The notes beneath the pieces were generated by a model. The model ran no database searches and was not told where the DNA came from. It saw only the letters and a list, made by a program, of their open reading frames with translations. The position numbers were made by a program, and so were the translations under genes. From contig NZ_CP058601.1 in assembly GCF_013402815.2 (NCBI RefSeq), forward strand, positions 930,001-994,000: 64,000 nucleotides of DNA, read 5' to 3'. Source of the DNA: Natrinema halophilum (GTDB lineage: Archaea; Halobacteriota; Halobacteria; Halobacteriales; Natrialbaceae). Below are positions 18,643 through 27,156 of this stretch, piece after piece; position 1 is the stretch's first letter; each line of letters opens with the position of its first letter.

Positions 18643-20394
18643 ATGACGACCAACGCCGAACTCGCCGCCAGATTCGAGGAATTCGCGGACCTGCTCGAGG
18701 CCGACGACGTCGAGTACAAACCGCGCGCGTACCGGCGCGCGGCGGAGAACGTTCGCGCCCATCCATCGCCGATCGCGGACCGCGTCGAGGCCGGCGACCG
18801 GGAAGCCGTCGAAAACATCGACGGCGTCGGCGACGCCATCTCGTCGAAAATCGTCGAATACGTCGAAACGGGCGAGATCGAAGAGCTCGAGGAACTCCGC
18901 GCCGAGTTACCGATCGACATGGCCGACCTGACCCGCATCGAGGGGGTTGGACCGAAAACGGCCGGGAAACTCTATCGCGAACTCGGTGTACAGACCCTGG
19001 ACGACCTCGAGGCGGCTGCCGAGGCCGGCGAGGTCCAGGAAGTGAAGGGATTCGGTCCGAAAACGGAAGCCAACATCCTCGACAACCTCGAGTTCGCCCG
19101 CACAGTCGGGCAGCGCCACCTCGTCGGCGAGGCTCGTCCGCTCGCGGACGACGTATTGGCGTTTCTCGAGTCGATCGATGCGGTGGAGCGTTGCGAAGTC
19201 GCGGGGTCGATACGCCGGTGGCGGGAAACGATCGGCGACGTGGACGTCCTCACGTCGACGACAGAGAACGAGGCGGTGATCGAAACGTTCGTCGCCTGGG
19301 ATTCGGTCGACGACGTGATCGAATCCGGACCGGAGAAGGCCAGCGTCCGCGTCGGCGAGATCCGCGTCGACCTGCGCGTGGTCGTCCCCGAGGAGTTTGG
19401 TTCTGCCCTGCAGTACTTTACGGGGAGCAAGGATCACAACGTCAGCCTCCGCAATTACGCGATCGACCGCGGTATGAAGCTAAACGAGTACGGTGCGTTC
19501 GACGTTAGCGAGATAGACGATCCCGATGCTGGACAGCGCGTGGGCGAGCGCGTCGCGGGCGAAACCGAGGAGGGGATGTACGACGCGCTCGGACTCCCGT
19601 GGATGCCACCCGAACTTCGCGAGGATCGTGGCGAGATCGCCGCCGCGGAGACCGGCGACCTCCCGAACCTGGTCACGCGCGCTGATATCCGCGGCGACCT
19701 GCATACCCACACTGAGTGGTCCGACGGGAACAACACTATCTCCGAAATGGTCGATGCCGCAACAAAGCGGGGATACGAGTATTACGGAATCGCCGACCAC
19801 GCGGAGGGTCCCGGCGTGGTCGGTGGAATGGGGCTCTCGGGCGAAGAGATCCTCGAGCAGGTCTCAGACATCCGTGAGGTCGGCGACGACGCCGACATCG
19901 AAGTCTTCGCCGGGATCGAAGCGAACGTCGACGCCGAGGGTGAAATCGACCTCTCCGACGAGGTGATAGACGCACTGGACGTGATCGTCGCGTCACCACA
20001 CAGCGCGCTCGACCAGGATGCCGGAACAGCCACGGGGCGGCTCGTCCGGGCCGTCGAGAATCCCGCGATCGACGTTCTCGGCCACCCCAGCGGCCGCTTG
20101 CTCAACCAGCGTTCCGGACTCGACTACGACATCACGGCGGTTGGACGGGCCGCCGCCGAGCACGACACTGCCCTCGAGGTCAACAGCGATCCCCGTCGGC
20201 TCGACCTCTGGGGAAGCGCCGTCCAGGCTGCGCTGGAGGAGGGGGCGAAGATCGCGATCGATACCGACGCCCACCAGCCGTCGACCCTCGAATACGTTCG
20301 CTGGGGAGTCCACACCGCGCGACGCGGCTGGGCCGAACCGGACGACGTGATCAACGCCTGGGACGAAACGCGAATCCGGGAATTCCTCCACTGA
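18643..20394 (+). CDS. polX: DNA polymerase X with C-terminal PHP domain
   Basis: A 583-residue PolX-type repair polymerase/nuclease. The N-terminal ~8 kDa domain has two helix-hairpin-helix motifs (IDGVGDAISSKIVEYV and RIEGVGPKTAGKLY). The polymerase palm has GSIRRWRETIGDVDVL, where the D-V-D pair binds catalytic metals, with the third Asp in IRVDLRVV. From about residue 350 a PHP domain follows with DLHTHTEWSDG, GIADHAEG, GIEANV, VIVASPHS, LGHPSGR and IDTDAHQ, the set of metal ligands for 3'-5' exonuclease and AP-endonuclease activity known in bacterial PolX. It would fill short gaps in base-excision repair. It overlaps no gene but follows DUF5788 by two bases. Confidence 0.95.
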   Translation: MTTNAELAARFEEFADLLEADDVEYKPRAYRRAAENVRAHPSPIADRVEAGDREAVENIDGVGDAISSKIVEYVETGEIEELEELRAELPIDMADLTRIEGVGPKTAGKLYRELGVQTLDDLEAAAEAGEVQEVKGFGPKTEANILDNLEFARTVGQRHLVGEARPLADDVLAFLESIDAVERCEVAGSIRRWRETIGDVDVLTSTTENEAVIETFVAWDSVDDVIESGPEKASVRVGEIRVDLRVVVPEEFGSALQYFTGSKDHNVSLRNYAIDRGMKLNEYGAFDVSEIDDPDAGQRVGERVAGETEEGMYDALGLPWMPPELREDRGEIAAAETGDLPNLVTRADIRGDLHTHTEWSDGNNTISEMVDAATKRGYEYYGIADHAEGPGVVGGMGLSGEEILEQVSDIREVGDDADIEVFAGIEANVDAEGEIDLSDEVIDALDVIVASPHSALDQDAGTATGRLVRAVENPAIDVLGHPSGRLLNQRSGLDYDITAVGRAAAEHDTALEVNSDPRRLDLWGSAVQAALEEGAKIAIDTDAHQPSTLEYVRWGVHTARRGWAEPDDVINAWDETRIREFLH

Positions 20395-20448
20395 GCCGCC
20401 TGCGTTCGCCCATCATCCAGCGCCTTCCACAACTGTACTGGTTCACTC

Positions 20449-20925
20449 ATGAAACTCCTTGTCGACGTCATGTGCGGCGGAGTCGTCTCGTATCTGCGAA
20501 TGTGCAACCACGACACCGTTTTCGCGGGCGATCGTGGACTCGAGGCCGACGACGACGCGCTCGCCGTTGCTCACGACACCAACAGGACGATCGTTACGCG
20601 CGATAGGTCACTCGCGAACAGGGCCGACGAATCGGTCCTGCTCGAGTCCCGGGACGTCGAGGATCAACTAACGGAACTTGCTACGGTGGGACTCGATCTC
20701 ACGTTGGCGGAGGAGCCGGAATTCTGCGGGCGGTGTAACGGCCCGCTCGAACGCGTCGGCCCAGCGGCGTCGACACCGGAATACGCACCCAATCCGACCG
20801 AGTTCGATGTCCAGGTCTGTCGTGACTGTGGGCAGTACTTCTGGCGCGGCAGTCACTGGGAGCGCGTCGCAGAGAGACTCTCGGCGGTCCGTGACGCGGT
20901 CGATGAACGGGAAACGAACACGTAA
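20449..20925 (+). CDS. Mut7-C RNAse domain protein with zinc ribbon
   Basis: A 158-residue protein. Residues 1-80 form a PIN-like Mut7-C domain: LLVDVMCGGVVSYLRM with the first acidic residue, then HDTVFAGD, ADDDALAVAHD and RTIVTRDRSLA with further catalytic Asp. Residues ~90-145 carry a zinc ribbon (CGRC...CRDCGQYFWRGSHW). The family is predicted to be a metal-dependent RNase. It lies 54 bases after polX on the same strand, so it may share the transcript, with no stronger functional link visible. Confidence 0.85.
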   Translation: MKLLVDVMCGGVVSYLRMCNHDTVFAGDRGLEADDDALAVAHDTNRTIVTRDRSLANRADESVLLESRDVEDQLTELATVGLDLTLAEEPEFCGRCNGPLERVGPAASTPEYAPNPTEFDVQVCRDCGQYFWRGSHWERVAERLSAVRDAVDERETNT

Positions 20926-20983
20926 CGTCGACGTGTTCGTCGCGTGCCTCCCGAGCCCCTTTCCGGCCGAACTTCCGCAGTGG

Positions 20984-21748
20984 TCAATACACGGCGACGT
21001 CGTCAAACCGCCCCTCGTAGGCGATGTGCTGTGGGTGGGTTGGCTCCGTTCCAGAGAGAAATAACCGATCGACTTTTTTCCACGTGTTCTCATACACGAG
21101 GTGCCCGACCTCGGCCGCCGTGGTCAGCCAGCGCTCGAGGCCGTTATCGTAGACGACCCGGCGACCGATGCCGTCCGCGAGCGCGGCCACGAGGTCGGAT
21201 TCGCTCTCGATAGGCGTTTCGAACGCGGTGTGAGAAATGCCTACCGATCGTGGCAGGTGGGCGTACGAGGAGGTGTACGGTGGCATCGAAAGCATATCCG
21301 CGAGATTGTGTGCACGGCCGTTGTGTAACGGCAGATGTTTTGGGTTGAAAATTTCGATAGCGTCGATCGTCTCCGCGTGCGTACGTAAATCGTGCTCTCC
21401 AACGCTTACGTTCGCGAACGTCGGATGCGGAGCGAGCACCGCGGCGTCCTGTCGGTCGAACTCGGCCATCGCCGCCTCGAGCGGGATGAAATCCGGCACG
21501 GGTTCCTCGAGGCCGATCGCGAGGACGTGTTTTCGATTTTGCCACGATCCGGTAAACACTTCGCGGGCAGGAATCACGAGCAGATCGTCGCTAGAGTACG
21601 CCGCTGCGCGCTCACGGATCTCCGGGAGTCGGGTGAAGTGAGGTGCGTAGACAATCACGTCGAGGTCCTTGCGAACGGCTCGCTCGACCACGCGGTCATC
21701 GAGCACTTTCACGTGACAGTCGACCCGGGACGTCACTTCGTCGGTCAC
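20984..21748 (-). CDS. PHP domain phosphoesterase-like protein
   Basis: A 254-residue protein of the PHP superfamily with the haloarchaeal start VDCHVKVLDDR, then VYAPHFTRLPEIRERA, LVIPAREVFTG, VLAPHPTF and AIEIFNPKHLPLHNGRAHNLA. His/Asp/Glu residues at these places form a trinuclear metal centre in relatives that hydrolyse phosphoesters. The first metal motif is DCH rather than the usual DxHxH, so full metal binding is uncertain. The substrate is not known. It is convergent with the Mut7-C gene. Confidence 0.78.
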   Translation of the reverse strand: MTDEVTSRVDCHVKVLDDRVVERAVRKDLDVIVYAPHFTRLPEIRERAAAYSSDDLLVIPAREVFTGSWQNRKHVLAIGLEEPVPDFIPLEAAMAEFDRQDAAVLAPHPTFANVSVGEHDLRTHAETIDAIEIFNPKHLPLHNGRAHNLADMLSMPPYTSSYAHLPRSVGISHTAFETPIESESDLVAALADGIGRRVVYDNGLERWLTTAAEVGHLVYENTWKKVDRLFLSGTEPTHPQHIAYEGRFDDVAVY

Positions 21749-21773
21749 GGTGATCTCTTTCAGGACAGTCGAG

Positions 21774-22202
21774 TTATGAATTCTGATTTTGCGGCCACTC
21801 GACTATAGCCTTGATCGTGTCGATGATCGGGACCACCGGTTCGTCTCGGTCGATCGAGAGAAATAGTCCGTCGTCACCGACGTAGACGCGGACGATTTTC
21901 ATAACGTCCATCGCCGTTGTGATGTACTCGACGCGCCCGGCGTCCGGAAACAGCGTGTTCCGAAAGAGCTTGATTTGCATGAAATCCATGTGGACGTTCG
22001 TGTGGATTCGCTCGAAGTGATCGAGCATCGCATCTCGACTCTCGTATCTTGAGACGGTAGTATCGTTGAGATAGAGTGGCCGAAACGACTCCGTGTCGTA
22101 TTCACAGAATGCGTACAATGGTCCGGTCACCGTCTCCTGGACGGCCTGGCACACACGTTCGGCATCGAAGGATGCCAGTTCTGACCTGTTAGTCGCCGGC
22201 AT
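21774..22202 (-). CDS. Conserved haloarchaeal protein of unknown function
   Basis: A 142-residue soluble acidic protein with no membrane segment. The C-terminal half, with KIVRVYVGDDGLFLSIDRDE, reads as a beta-rich ligand or dimer domain; an N-terminal helix (FDAERVCQAVQETV) and a Tyr-rich middle (YNDTTVSRYESRDAMLDHF-like spacing) precede it. I recognise the pattern as a conserved haloarchaeal family but cannot name a function. ATG 22202 (MPATNRSELA) is preferred over ATG 22247, whose extra residues look like leader sequence. It lies 25 bases upstream of the PHP gene, on the same strand. Confidence 0.65.
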   Translation of the reverse strand: MPATNRSELASFDAERVCQAVQETVTGPLYAFCEYDTESFRPLYLNDTTVSRYESRDAMLDHFERIHTNVHMDFMQIKLFRNTLFPDAGRVEYITTAMDVMKIVRVYVGDDGLFLSIDRDEPVVPIIDTIKAIVEWPQNQNS

Positions 22203-22323
22203 AGATAGGACCTTCAGACTCGACGGCTGAAGGTCTATCGGGCACATGTTTTTTGACCAACGGGCCTGGCCGTGAACGACTGCGAAAGGATCATTAGGAC
22301 GGCCAGTAGACCTTTACTATCGC

Positions 22324-22611
22324 ATGGCCTGGGAATGTGGCATCGACGGTTGTGGATCGGTATTCGAGGACGTCGAATCGACCGTTGTGCATCAGGCGAC
22401 GGACCACAAGCGTCGAGAGTGTGAAGTCTGTGGCACAGTCGTCCCCGACGGCTACCTCGCAATTCGCCACGCCTTCACCGAGCACAGCCGCGCCGAGTAC
22501 GTCCGCGCGTACGGTGCTAGCTCCGAGGCAGTCCGAGAACGCGAAGAGCTACTCGAGGAAATCGAATCGGTCGCAGATATGCAAACGATCGCGGCCGAAC
22601 TAAAACGATAG
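22324..22611 (+). CDS. Small double C2H2 zinc-finger protein
   Basis: A 95-residue protein. The first finger is C-x4-C-x12-H-x4-H (CGIDGCGSVFEDVESTVVH with QATDH), and the second is C-x2-C-x12-H-x4-H (CEVCGTVVPDGYLAIRH with AFTEH). A charged helical tail rich in Glu/Arg follows. Paired C2H2 fingers of this size in haloarchaea are candidate DNA- or RNA-binding regulators; the target is unknown. It is divergent from the preceding gene with 121 bases between and convergent with the lipase-like gene. Confidence 0.75.
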   Translation: MAWECGIDGCGSVFEDVESTVVHQATDHKRRECEVCGTVVPDGYLAIRHAFTEHSRAEYVRAYGASSEAVREREELLEEIESVADMQTIAAELKR

Positions 22612-22635
22612 TAGCCTGCTGAGCGCCTCAGTTCG

Positions 22636-23442
22636 TTAGTAGTTATCCAGAATCCGGGAGACGCAGCTGGAAGTCCGTTTGTACGAGATGTGGTCCGGAA
22701 CCGAACCGCTCACATCGACATCCCAGTAGTTAGGCGGCGTTGTGCCATCGCAGGACCGACCGCCACAGTCCGCTGGACCGCTCCCGAGACGAGCGATTCC
22801 GTCGTTCGTCGAGTAATAGTTTCGTACCTCCGCGGCCGATTTCTGGATCGAATCGTAGAAGGGGCCGCTTTCACAGGGACCGTTGTCCACCTCGTAGGAA
22901 CCGATACTGTCTGCGGTCCCGATCGTAAACGAGCCGTCGATGCCGTCGAGCGTTTCCATCTGGACGATCCCTCCCATCGAATGTCCGAGGATACGGATCG
23001 TCGTGTCCGGATTTGCGTTCGTGTACCTTGCGAGCCACTCGGCGAACATATTGCCAGTTTCCCTCGCACTCGCTTCGGCCGTATCCGCGTTCCCGCTATC
23101 GTCCCACGTGACCGCGGTGACGGTTTCGGTATAGCCGAGATTCCTGGCCGTCTGCTGGAACGCTTCCGCCTCGCTGACGCTGATCGACGAGGCCGTGTAG
23201 CCGTGGACAGTGAACACGACTTCGTCCTCTCCCTGAGGCGCGTCGGAGAGAGGCGGACTCCCACCACGAAAATCGATTTCCATAATTTCGTCGGAGTCCG
23301 CGACGACCGGCCCGGACCGAACGCTCAGCCCTGTTCCAGCTAATATCGCCGTCGCCGTCGACTGTAACAGCCGTCGTCTCGAGACGGACGTGGTTTCGTT
23401 GCTATCCCTCGATGCCGACGTCGTGCGAGCATCAGATTCCAT
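22636..23442 (-). CDS. Tat-exported alpha/beta hydrolase (lipase-like)
   Basis: A 268-residue secreted protein. The N-terminus has a twin-arginine signal (SVSRRRLLQST, then a hydrophobic stretch). The mature part has VVFTVHGYTAS (oxyanion loop), the nucleophile elbow GHSMGG with catalytic Ser, and a C-terminal His in PDHISYK. Paired Cys near the end (CESG, CGGRSC, SCV) could form extracellular disulfides. It fits lipase/esterase-class enzymes; the substrate is unknown. I chose ATG 23442 (MESDARTTS) because the 24 upstream residues from 23514 do not resemble a Tat N-region. Confidence 0.8.
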   Translation of the reverse strand: MESDARTTSASRDSNETTSVSRRRLLQSTATAILAGTGLSVRSGPVVADSDEIMEIDFRGGSPPLSDAPQGEDEVVFTVHGYTASSISVSEAEAFQQTARNLGYTETVTAVTWDDSGNADTAEASARETGNMFAEWLARYTNANPDTTIRILGHSMGGIVQMETLDGIDGSFTIGTADSIGSYEVDNGPCESGPFYDSIQKSAAEVRNYYSTNDGIARLGSGPADCGGRSCDGTTPPNYWDVDVSGSVPDHISYKRTSSCVSRILDNY

Positions 23443-23768
23443 TGCGAGACGTTCGCATCCCGATGGCGAACGATCTGTTCTTCCGTACAGGAGGCTATAG
23501 AGTTTTTTCCCCATTAGAAATGGTTTTTATGAACCATCTCTGTCTTCCTGTCGTAACTAACTGGCCGCTCGATCCTACGTGGCGGTGTAGCGACGGCGCA
23601 CAACGGGAACTACAGGTCTAGGAGAACCGGGAGATCAGCGGGAATGAGAACACAATCGGTGGCACTCGTCTCCCGGCAGACTGAACATTGGCTACCGCTT
23701 TTCACAAAATATTGCACAAAACTCCCTCGGCTGAAATCCACAGGGCAATCGCCGAATGAACCGTTTCA

Positions 23769-24206
23769 CTACCGTTCGTCGGAATCCAGCACTCGAATCT
23801 GGTCGCCCCGGACCGTCACCGGAATCGGCACTGTCGCCTCGTACAGTTCCACCGTCACCTGGTCTTTCCCTTCGTCGATGCGCTGAACTTGGGCCTTCTC
23901 GCCCTTGAACGGACCGGCGATAAGTTCGACGATGTCGCCTTCTGCGATCCCTTCGACATCGGGTTTCGGCGAGAGGAAGTGTTCAACCTCAGATATGTCT
24001 GACTCTCCGGGAACGATACTCCGTGCGTGAGGAATGTCCTCGAGGACACGTTCGAGTACCGCGTTTCCCTCGGCTTCGACCATGACGTAGGAGGTTAACG
24101 AATCGGGTGCCAGGGCTGCGTGGATCTCCGGTTCCTCACGGTTTATGATCATATCCGCAACTGTTCGTTCCTGACTCGCCGTCGTTTTGACAGCGAAGAT
24201 GCCCAT
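23769..24206 (-). CDS. spt5: Transcription elongation factor Spt5 (NusG-like)
   Basis: A 145-residue archaeal Spt5. An N-terminal NGN domain ([20 protein letters not shown] to [11 protein letters not shown]) binds the RNA polymerase clamp, and a C-terminal KOW domain ([25 protein letters not shown]) couples to the ribosome or other factors. With Spt4 it raises processivity. Its ATG overlaps the secE stop by one base (TAATG), so translation is coupled. The 250 bases downstream (23515-23768) hold no gene. Confidence 0.95.
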   Translation of the reverse strand: MGIFAVKTTASQERTVADMIINREEPEIHAALAPDSLTSYVMVEAEGNAVLERVLEDIPHARSIVPGESDISEVEHFLSPKPDVEGIAEGDIVELIAGPFKGEKAQVQRIDEGKDQVTVELYEATVPIPVTVRGDQIRVLDSDER

Positions 24207-24385
24207 TAGACGCCACCACCGTTGGTCACGAACAGCATGATCGCGCCGATGAGGAACCCGACCAGACCGATCAGAAGGATACCTGCACCGGCGATTTTTG
24301 ATACCTGTAGGAATTCCTCAGTAGTGGGTGTCGTTGCCATCTTCAACACCCGAACGTACGAGGTAAGGTCGTACGGAACGTCCAT
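24206..24385 (-). CDS. secE: Preprotein translocase subunit SecE (Sec61 gamma)
   Basis: A 59-residue protein read directly on the minus strand. It begins [17 protein letters not shown], then an amphipathic [12 protein letters not shown] segment, and a single membrane helix ([20 protein letters not shown]) near the C-terminus. This is the standard archaeal SecE layout: one tail-anchored helix clamping SecY in the translocon. It is immediately followed by spt5, a conserved archaeal pairing. In many haloarchaea ftsZ1 precedes secE; here it does not. Confidence 0.93.
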   Translation of the reverse strand: MDVPYDLTSYVRVLKMATTPTTEEFLQVSKIAGAGILLIGLVGFLIGAIMLFVTNGGGV

Positions 24386-24537
24386 GTTTGTCTAGTCACA
24401 GCGTAGGGTCTTTTATCTGTCTTTCGTGTCCGAGGGGGTTCCTGGCTGTCGGCGCTCGAGACCGGTCCGCCGGGATCGGTATCGACGTTGCGATAGACGG
24501 CCCCGCGGCCAAGCCGTTCGGCCACCAGAGCAACGAT

Positions 24538-24735
24538 ATGGCGGAAGACGATGCAGACAGAGCAAACGAGCACGAGGCGGAACGACAAGCGGAGGTCAAC
24601 GAGGAACTGGAGCGGATCGACTGCGACCCCGACGAAGTAGATGACGGCGACGATGATCTCGGGACCCAGAACGCACCGCGAGAGGATGCCGATACCCTCG
24701 AAGAGGCGGAGGGCAACGAAGACGACGAGAACTGA
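24538..24735 (+). CDS. Hypothetical small, very acidic protein
   Basis: A possible 65-residue protein beginning MAEDDADRANEHEAERQ; more than 40% of residues are Asp or Glu, with one Cys and no hydrophobic core, so it would be disordered or bind a basic partner. Composition fits haloarchaeal coding sequence far better than the opposite strand does. It lies divergently, 152 bases from secE. No family is recognised, and it could be non-coding. If the frame is used from ATG 24388 it would gain 50 non-acidic residues, which I consider unlikely. Confidence 0.4.
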   Translation: MAEDDADRANEHEAERQAEVNEELERIDCDPDEVDDGDDDLGTQNAPREDADTLEEAEGNEDDEN

Positions 24736-24889
24736 GTTGGGATCGGAACCGATGGGATAGCAGCGACGCATATCGGGGCGGAACGCCGTTTTCGACGGAT
24801 GGTCCGATTCAGTTCGATTCGATCCGACGATGTAGATCGAGGTGACCTGTCGGCGACGTCTGAAACCGACGTGACAGACGGAAGGAGTT

Positions 24890-24998
24890 GGCGCCGAGAA
24901 CGTTCTATCCGTTTTCATCAGCGGCGCCGAGAACGTTCTATCCGGTTTCGTCAGCGGCGCCGAGAACGTTCTATCCGGTTTCGTCAGCGGCGCCGAGA
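24890..24998. repeat. 33-bp tandem repeat, about 3.3 copies
   Basis: Units start at 24890, 24923, 24956 and (first ten bases) 24989. Copies two and three are identical; copy one differs at two positions. Each contains GGCGCC and the 8-bp palindrome GAACGTTC. The period is a multiple of three, so Arg-rich frames read through it; that composition is foreign to this genome and I treat them as non-coding. It lies 100 bases from the htrA stop and 155 bases after the acidic ORF. Confidence 0.93.
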
Positions 24999-25098
24999 CG
25001 GGTGATCAAACTCGTTCGACCGATTTTCCGCTCGTCTCTCGGTTTTTCGTTCGGTCATCACAGTTTCGGTCACGGAAGACGACAAGTGTCAGCTGTGT

Positions 25099-26268
25099 TC
25101 AGGGCTGTGGCATCGGAGATCGACCGCCTGGTCCCTCCCCGATCGGTATCCGCGGCCGTTCGAACTCCTGACGTACCGCAAGGGTTAATTCGACCGTCCT
25201 GATCTCACCGTCCCGAACGACCTCGAGTTCGATCGTATCGCCCGGCGAGGTCTGGAGGGCGAGATACGTCTGGAGTTGCGCCTGAGTCGTCACCTCCTGG
25301 TCGTCGATTGCGACGATGACGTCGCCGCTCGATGGACGGCCACGCCTGGCCGGCTGGAGGATGCCATCGGCGGGTGACTCCGGAACGACGCCGACGACGA
25401 GAACACCGGTCGCTTCGTCGAGTCCGACCGCGTCGGCGATGTCCGGACCGACGGGGATCACCCCGACGCCCATATACGGGTGCTCGTACGAACCGTTCTC
25501 GATGAGCGCAGGGATGACTCGGTTCGCGAGACGCGCGGAGATAGCGAACCCGATTGTCTGGCTGGCACCAGCGAAAACGACGCCGATCACCTCTCCGTCC
25601 AGGTTCACGAGCGGGCCGCCGCTGTTACCGGGATTGATCGGCGCATCGGTCTGGATCGTCGCCGGGATTCCCGCCCCGGCCGGGCTGGGGAGGACCCGGT
25701 TGACGCCGCTGACGATCCCCTGTGAGACCGATGCGTTGAGGCCGAGCGGATTGCCGATCGCGAGTACCTCGCGGCCGATAACCGGTTTCGACTCGACGAA
25801 CGGGAGGCCCGCGGCGACGTCGGGCATATCTTCGACGGCGAGGACAGCGAGGTCTGCGTAGGCGTCCGTACCGACAAGTGACGCGGTGCGCCACTCCTGA
25901 TTGCTGAACTGGATTTCGATGCCGTCCTCGCTCGCGCTCTGAACGACGTGGTTGTTGGTAACGATGTGCTGATCGTCGATGACGAAACCGGAGCCGAGCC
26001 CACCACCCCCTCCTCCTCGATCCCCGCCGCCACCGACCGTTCCCGAGACGGTGACAAGAACGACGGAATCGATAGTATCCCGATACGTCGACGTATACGG
26101 GCTATCGACGCCGACGGTAGAATCGCCTGACTGTCCGTCCTGAGCTGCAGCGCTCGAGGCCGTACCGCTCCCAAAGACGACAGCTGTGGCGGTCCCGACC
26201 GTACGCAGCACCTGCCTGCGAGAAGACTGCTGGGAGGTCACGGCCGTAGCGACCCCGACGAGCGCCAT
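25099..26268 (-). CDS. HtrA/DegP-like serine protease with Tat signal and PDZ domain
   Basis: A 389-residue S1C protease exported by Tat (SSRRQVLRTVG, then a hydrophobic stretch ending AAAQDG). The trypsin-like domain has the triad His in IVTNNHVV, Asp in AYADLAVLAV and Ser in NPGNSGGPL. A Gly-rich loop (GGGGDRGGGGGGLG) precedes the first beta strand of the domain. One PDZ domain follows (YMGVGVIPVGPDIADAVG to VVRDGEIRTVEL). It would degrade misfolded proteins at the cell surface. ATG 26268 (MALVGVATAV) is chosen: the Arg/Ser-rich frame upstream overlaps the KDPG aldolase gene antisense-wise and is not haloarchaeal in composition. The eda gene lies 79 bases upstream, same strand. Confidence 0.92.
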   Translation of the reverse strand: MALVGVATAVTSQQSSRRQVLRTVGTATAVVFGSGTASSAAAQDGQSGDSTVGVDSPYTSTYRDTIDSVVLVTVSGTVGGGGDRGGGGGGLGSGFVIDDQHIVTNNHVVQSASEDGIEIQFSNQEWRTASLVGTDAYADLAVLAVEDMPDVAAGLPFVESKPVIGREVLAIGNPLGLNASVSQGIVSGVNRVLPSPAGAGIPATIQTDAPINPGNSGGPLVNLDGEVIGVVFAGASQTIGFAISARLANRVIPALIENGSYEHPYMGVGVIPVGPDIADAVGLDEATGVLVVGVVPESPADGILQPARRGRPSSGDVIVAIDDQEVTTQAQLQTYLALQTSPGDTIELEVVRDGEIRTVELTLAVRQEFERPRIPIGEGPGGRSPMPQP

Positions 26269-26347
26269 AAAACGATAACCAGCACGAGCAGTCGGTCGGT
26301 CTGTGGCTGTTCGAGATCCAGTAGCGTTTCGAATTGTCGACACTTTG

Positions 26348-27001
26348 TTACTTCTCCCGCGCAGCCTCGACCGCCTCGAGGAACGATGCAGCATTCTCCC
26401 GAATTCGATCGAAATCCCCCGCAGCGATGGCTTCGTCGTCGACGATCGCCCCGCCCGCACCGACTGCGACGGCACCGGCATCGAAGAACGCGGCGACGTT
26501 GTCGGGCGAGATGCCGCCCGTCGGAACGATGTCGACGTCACCCAGCGGTCCCGAGAGCGCACCGATGTGATCGGGGCCGACGGTCGATGCCGGGAACATT
26601 TTCAGAAGATCCGCGCCAGCCTCCATCGCAGTCACCGCCTCCGTGGGAGTCATGACGCCGGGCGCGACGAGGACGCCGTTTCGGTTACAGATCCGGACCA
26701 CGTCCGTCTCGGTATGTGGCGACACGACGAACGAGGCCCCCGCGTCGATTACGGACTCCGCAGTCGGTGCGTCGAGGACGGTTCCTGCGCCGACTATCGC
26801 ATCCGTGTCTGTGAGTTCTCGATCGACAGCGGATATCTTCTCCGCCGTGTGCGTCCCATCGGCTGTTATCTCGAGTGCGTCGACCCCTGCATCGTGGATT
26901 GCACGAGCCACCGGGACGATCCGTTCTTCGCTCACACCGCGGAGGACCGCGATGACACCGCTCTCGACGATCCGCTCCCTGAGTACGTGTTTCTCCGGCA
27001 T
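26348..27001 (-). CDS. 2-dehydro-3-deoxy-6-phosphogluconate (KDPG) aldolase
   Basis: A 217-residue class I aldolase of the Eda family: it splits KDPG into pyruvate and glyceraldehyde 3-phosphate, the last specific step of the semi-phosphorylative Entner-Doudoroff pathway. Motifs: VIAVLRG at the start, LEITADGTH with the catalytic Glu, VGAGTVLD, the Schiff-base Lys in LLKMFPAS, and VPTGGISPDN with the phosphate-binding loop. Length is standard. It sits next to TrmB and the glucan-degrading genes, consistent with glucose catabolism. KDPGal activity cannot be excluded. Confidence 0.92.
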   Translation of the reverse strand: MPEKHVLRERIVESGVIAVLRGVSEERIVPVARAIHDAGVDALEITADGTHTAEKISAVDRELTDTDAIVGAGTVLDAPTAESVIDAGASFVVSPHTETDVVRICNRNGVLVAPGVMTPTEAVTAMEAGADLLKMFPASTVGPDHIGALSGPLGDVDIVPTGGISPDNVAAFFDAGAVAVGAGGAIVDDEAIAAGDFDRIRENAASFLEAVEAAREK

Positions 27002-27116
27002 CAGTACTCGTCTCCACCGTCGTAGCGCTGTTTAACGGACGATACTCGATCCCCACTTGTCATCCGTCCCATCAGATCCGTGGGTAAGTTCATTACGACG
27101 GACGTTCGGGCCCACG

Positions 27117-27130
27117 GTAAATAAATTTAC
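27117..27130. promoter_or_regulatory. AT-rich palindrome upstream of eda
   Basis: GTAAATAAATTTAC is a 6-bp inverted repeat with a 2-base centre, in an otherwise GC-rich gap between the TrmB stop and the KDPG aldolase start. On the minus strand it reads as a TATA-like TTTATTTA about 117 bases before the aldolase ATG. It could be a promoter with a ~90-nt leader, an operator, or both. Confidence 0.3.
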
Positions 27131-27156
27131 TCACAGTCGAAACAATGCAACGGGTA

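Noticed and set aside
24799-25005. Repeated RRRERSIRF-like peptide from the 33-bp array
   Set aside because: Composition is strongly basic in an acidic proteome and two other frames are also open; better read as non-coding DNA.
26269-26562. N-terminal extension of the HtrA gene to 26562
   Set aside because: The extra residues are Arg/Ser-rich and the region is the coding sequence of the KDPG aldolase in another frame.
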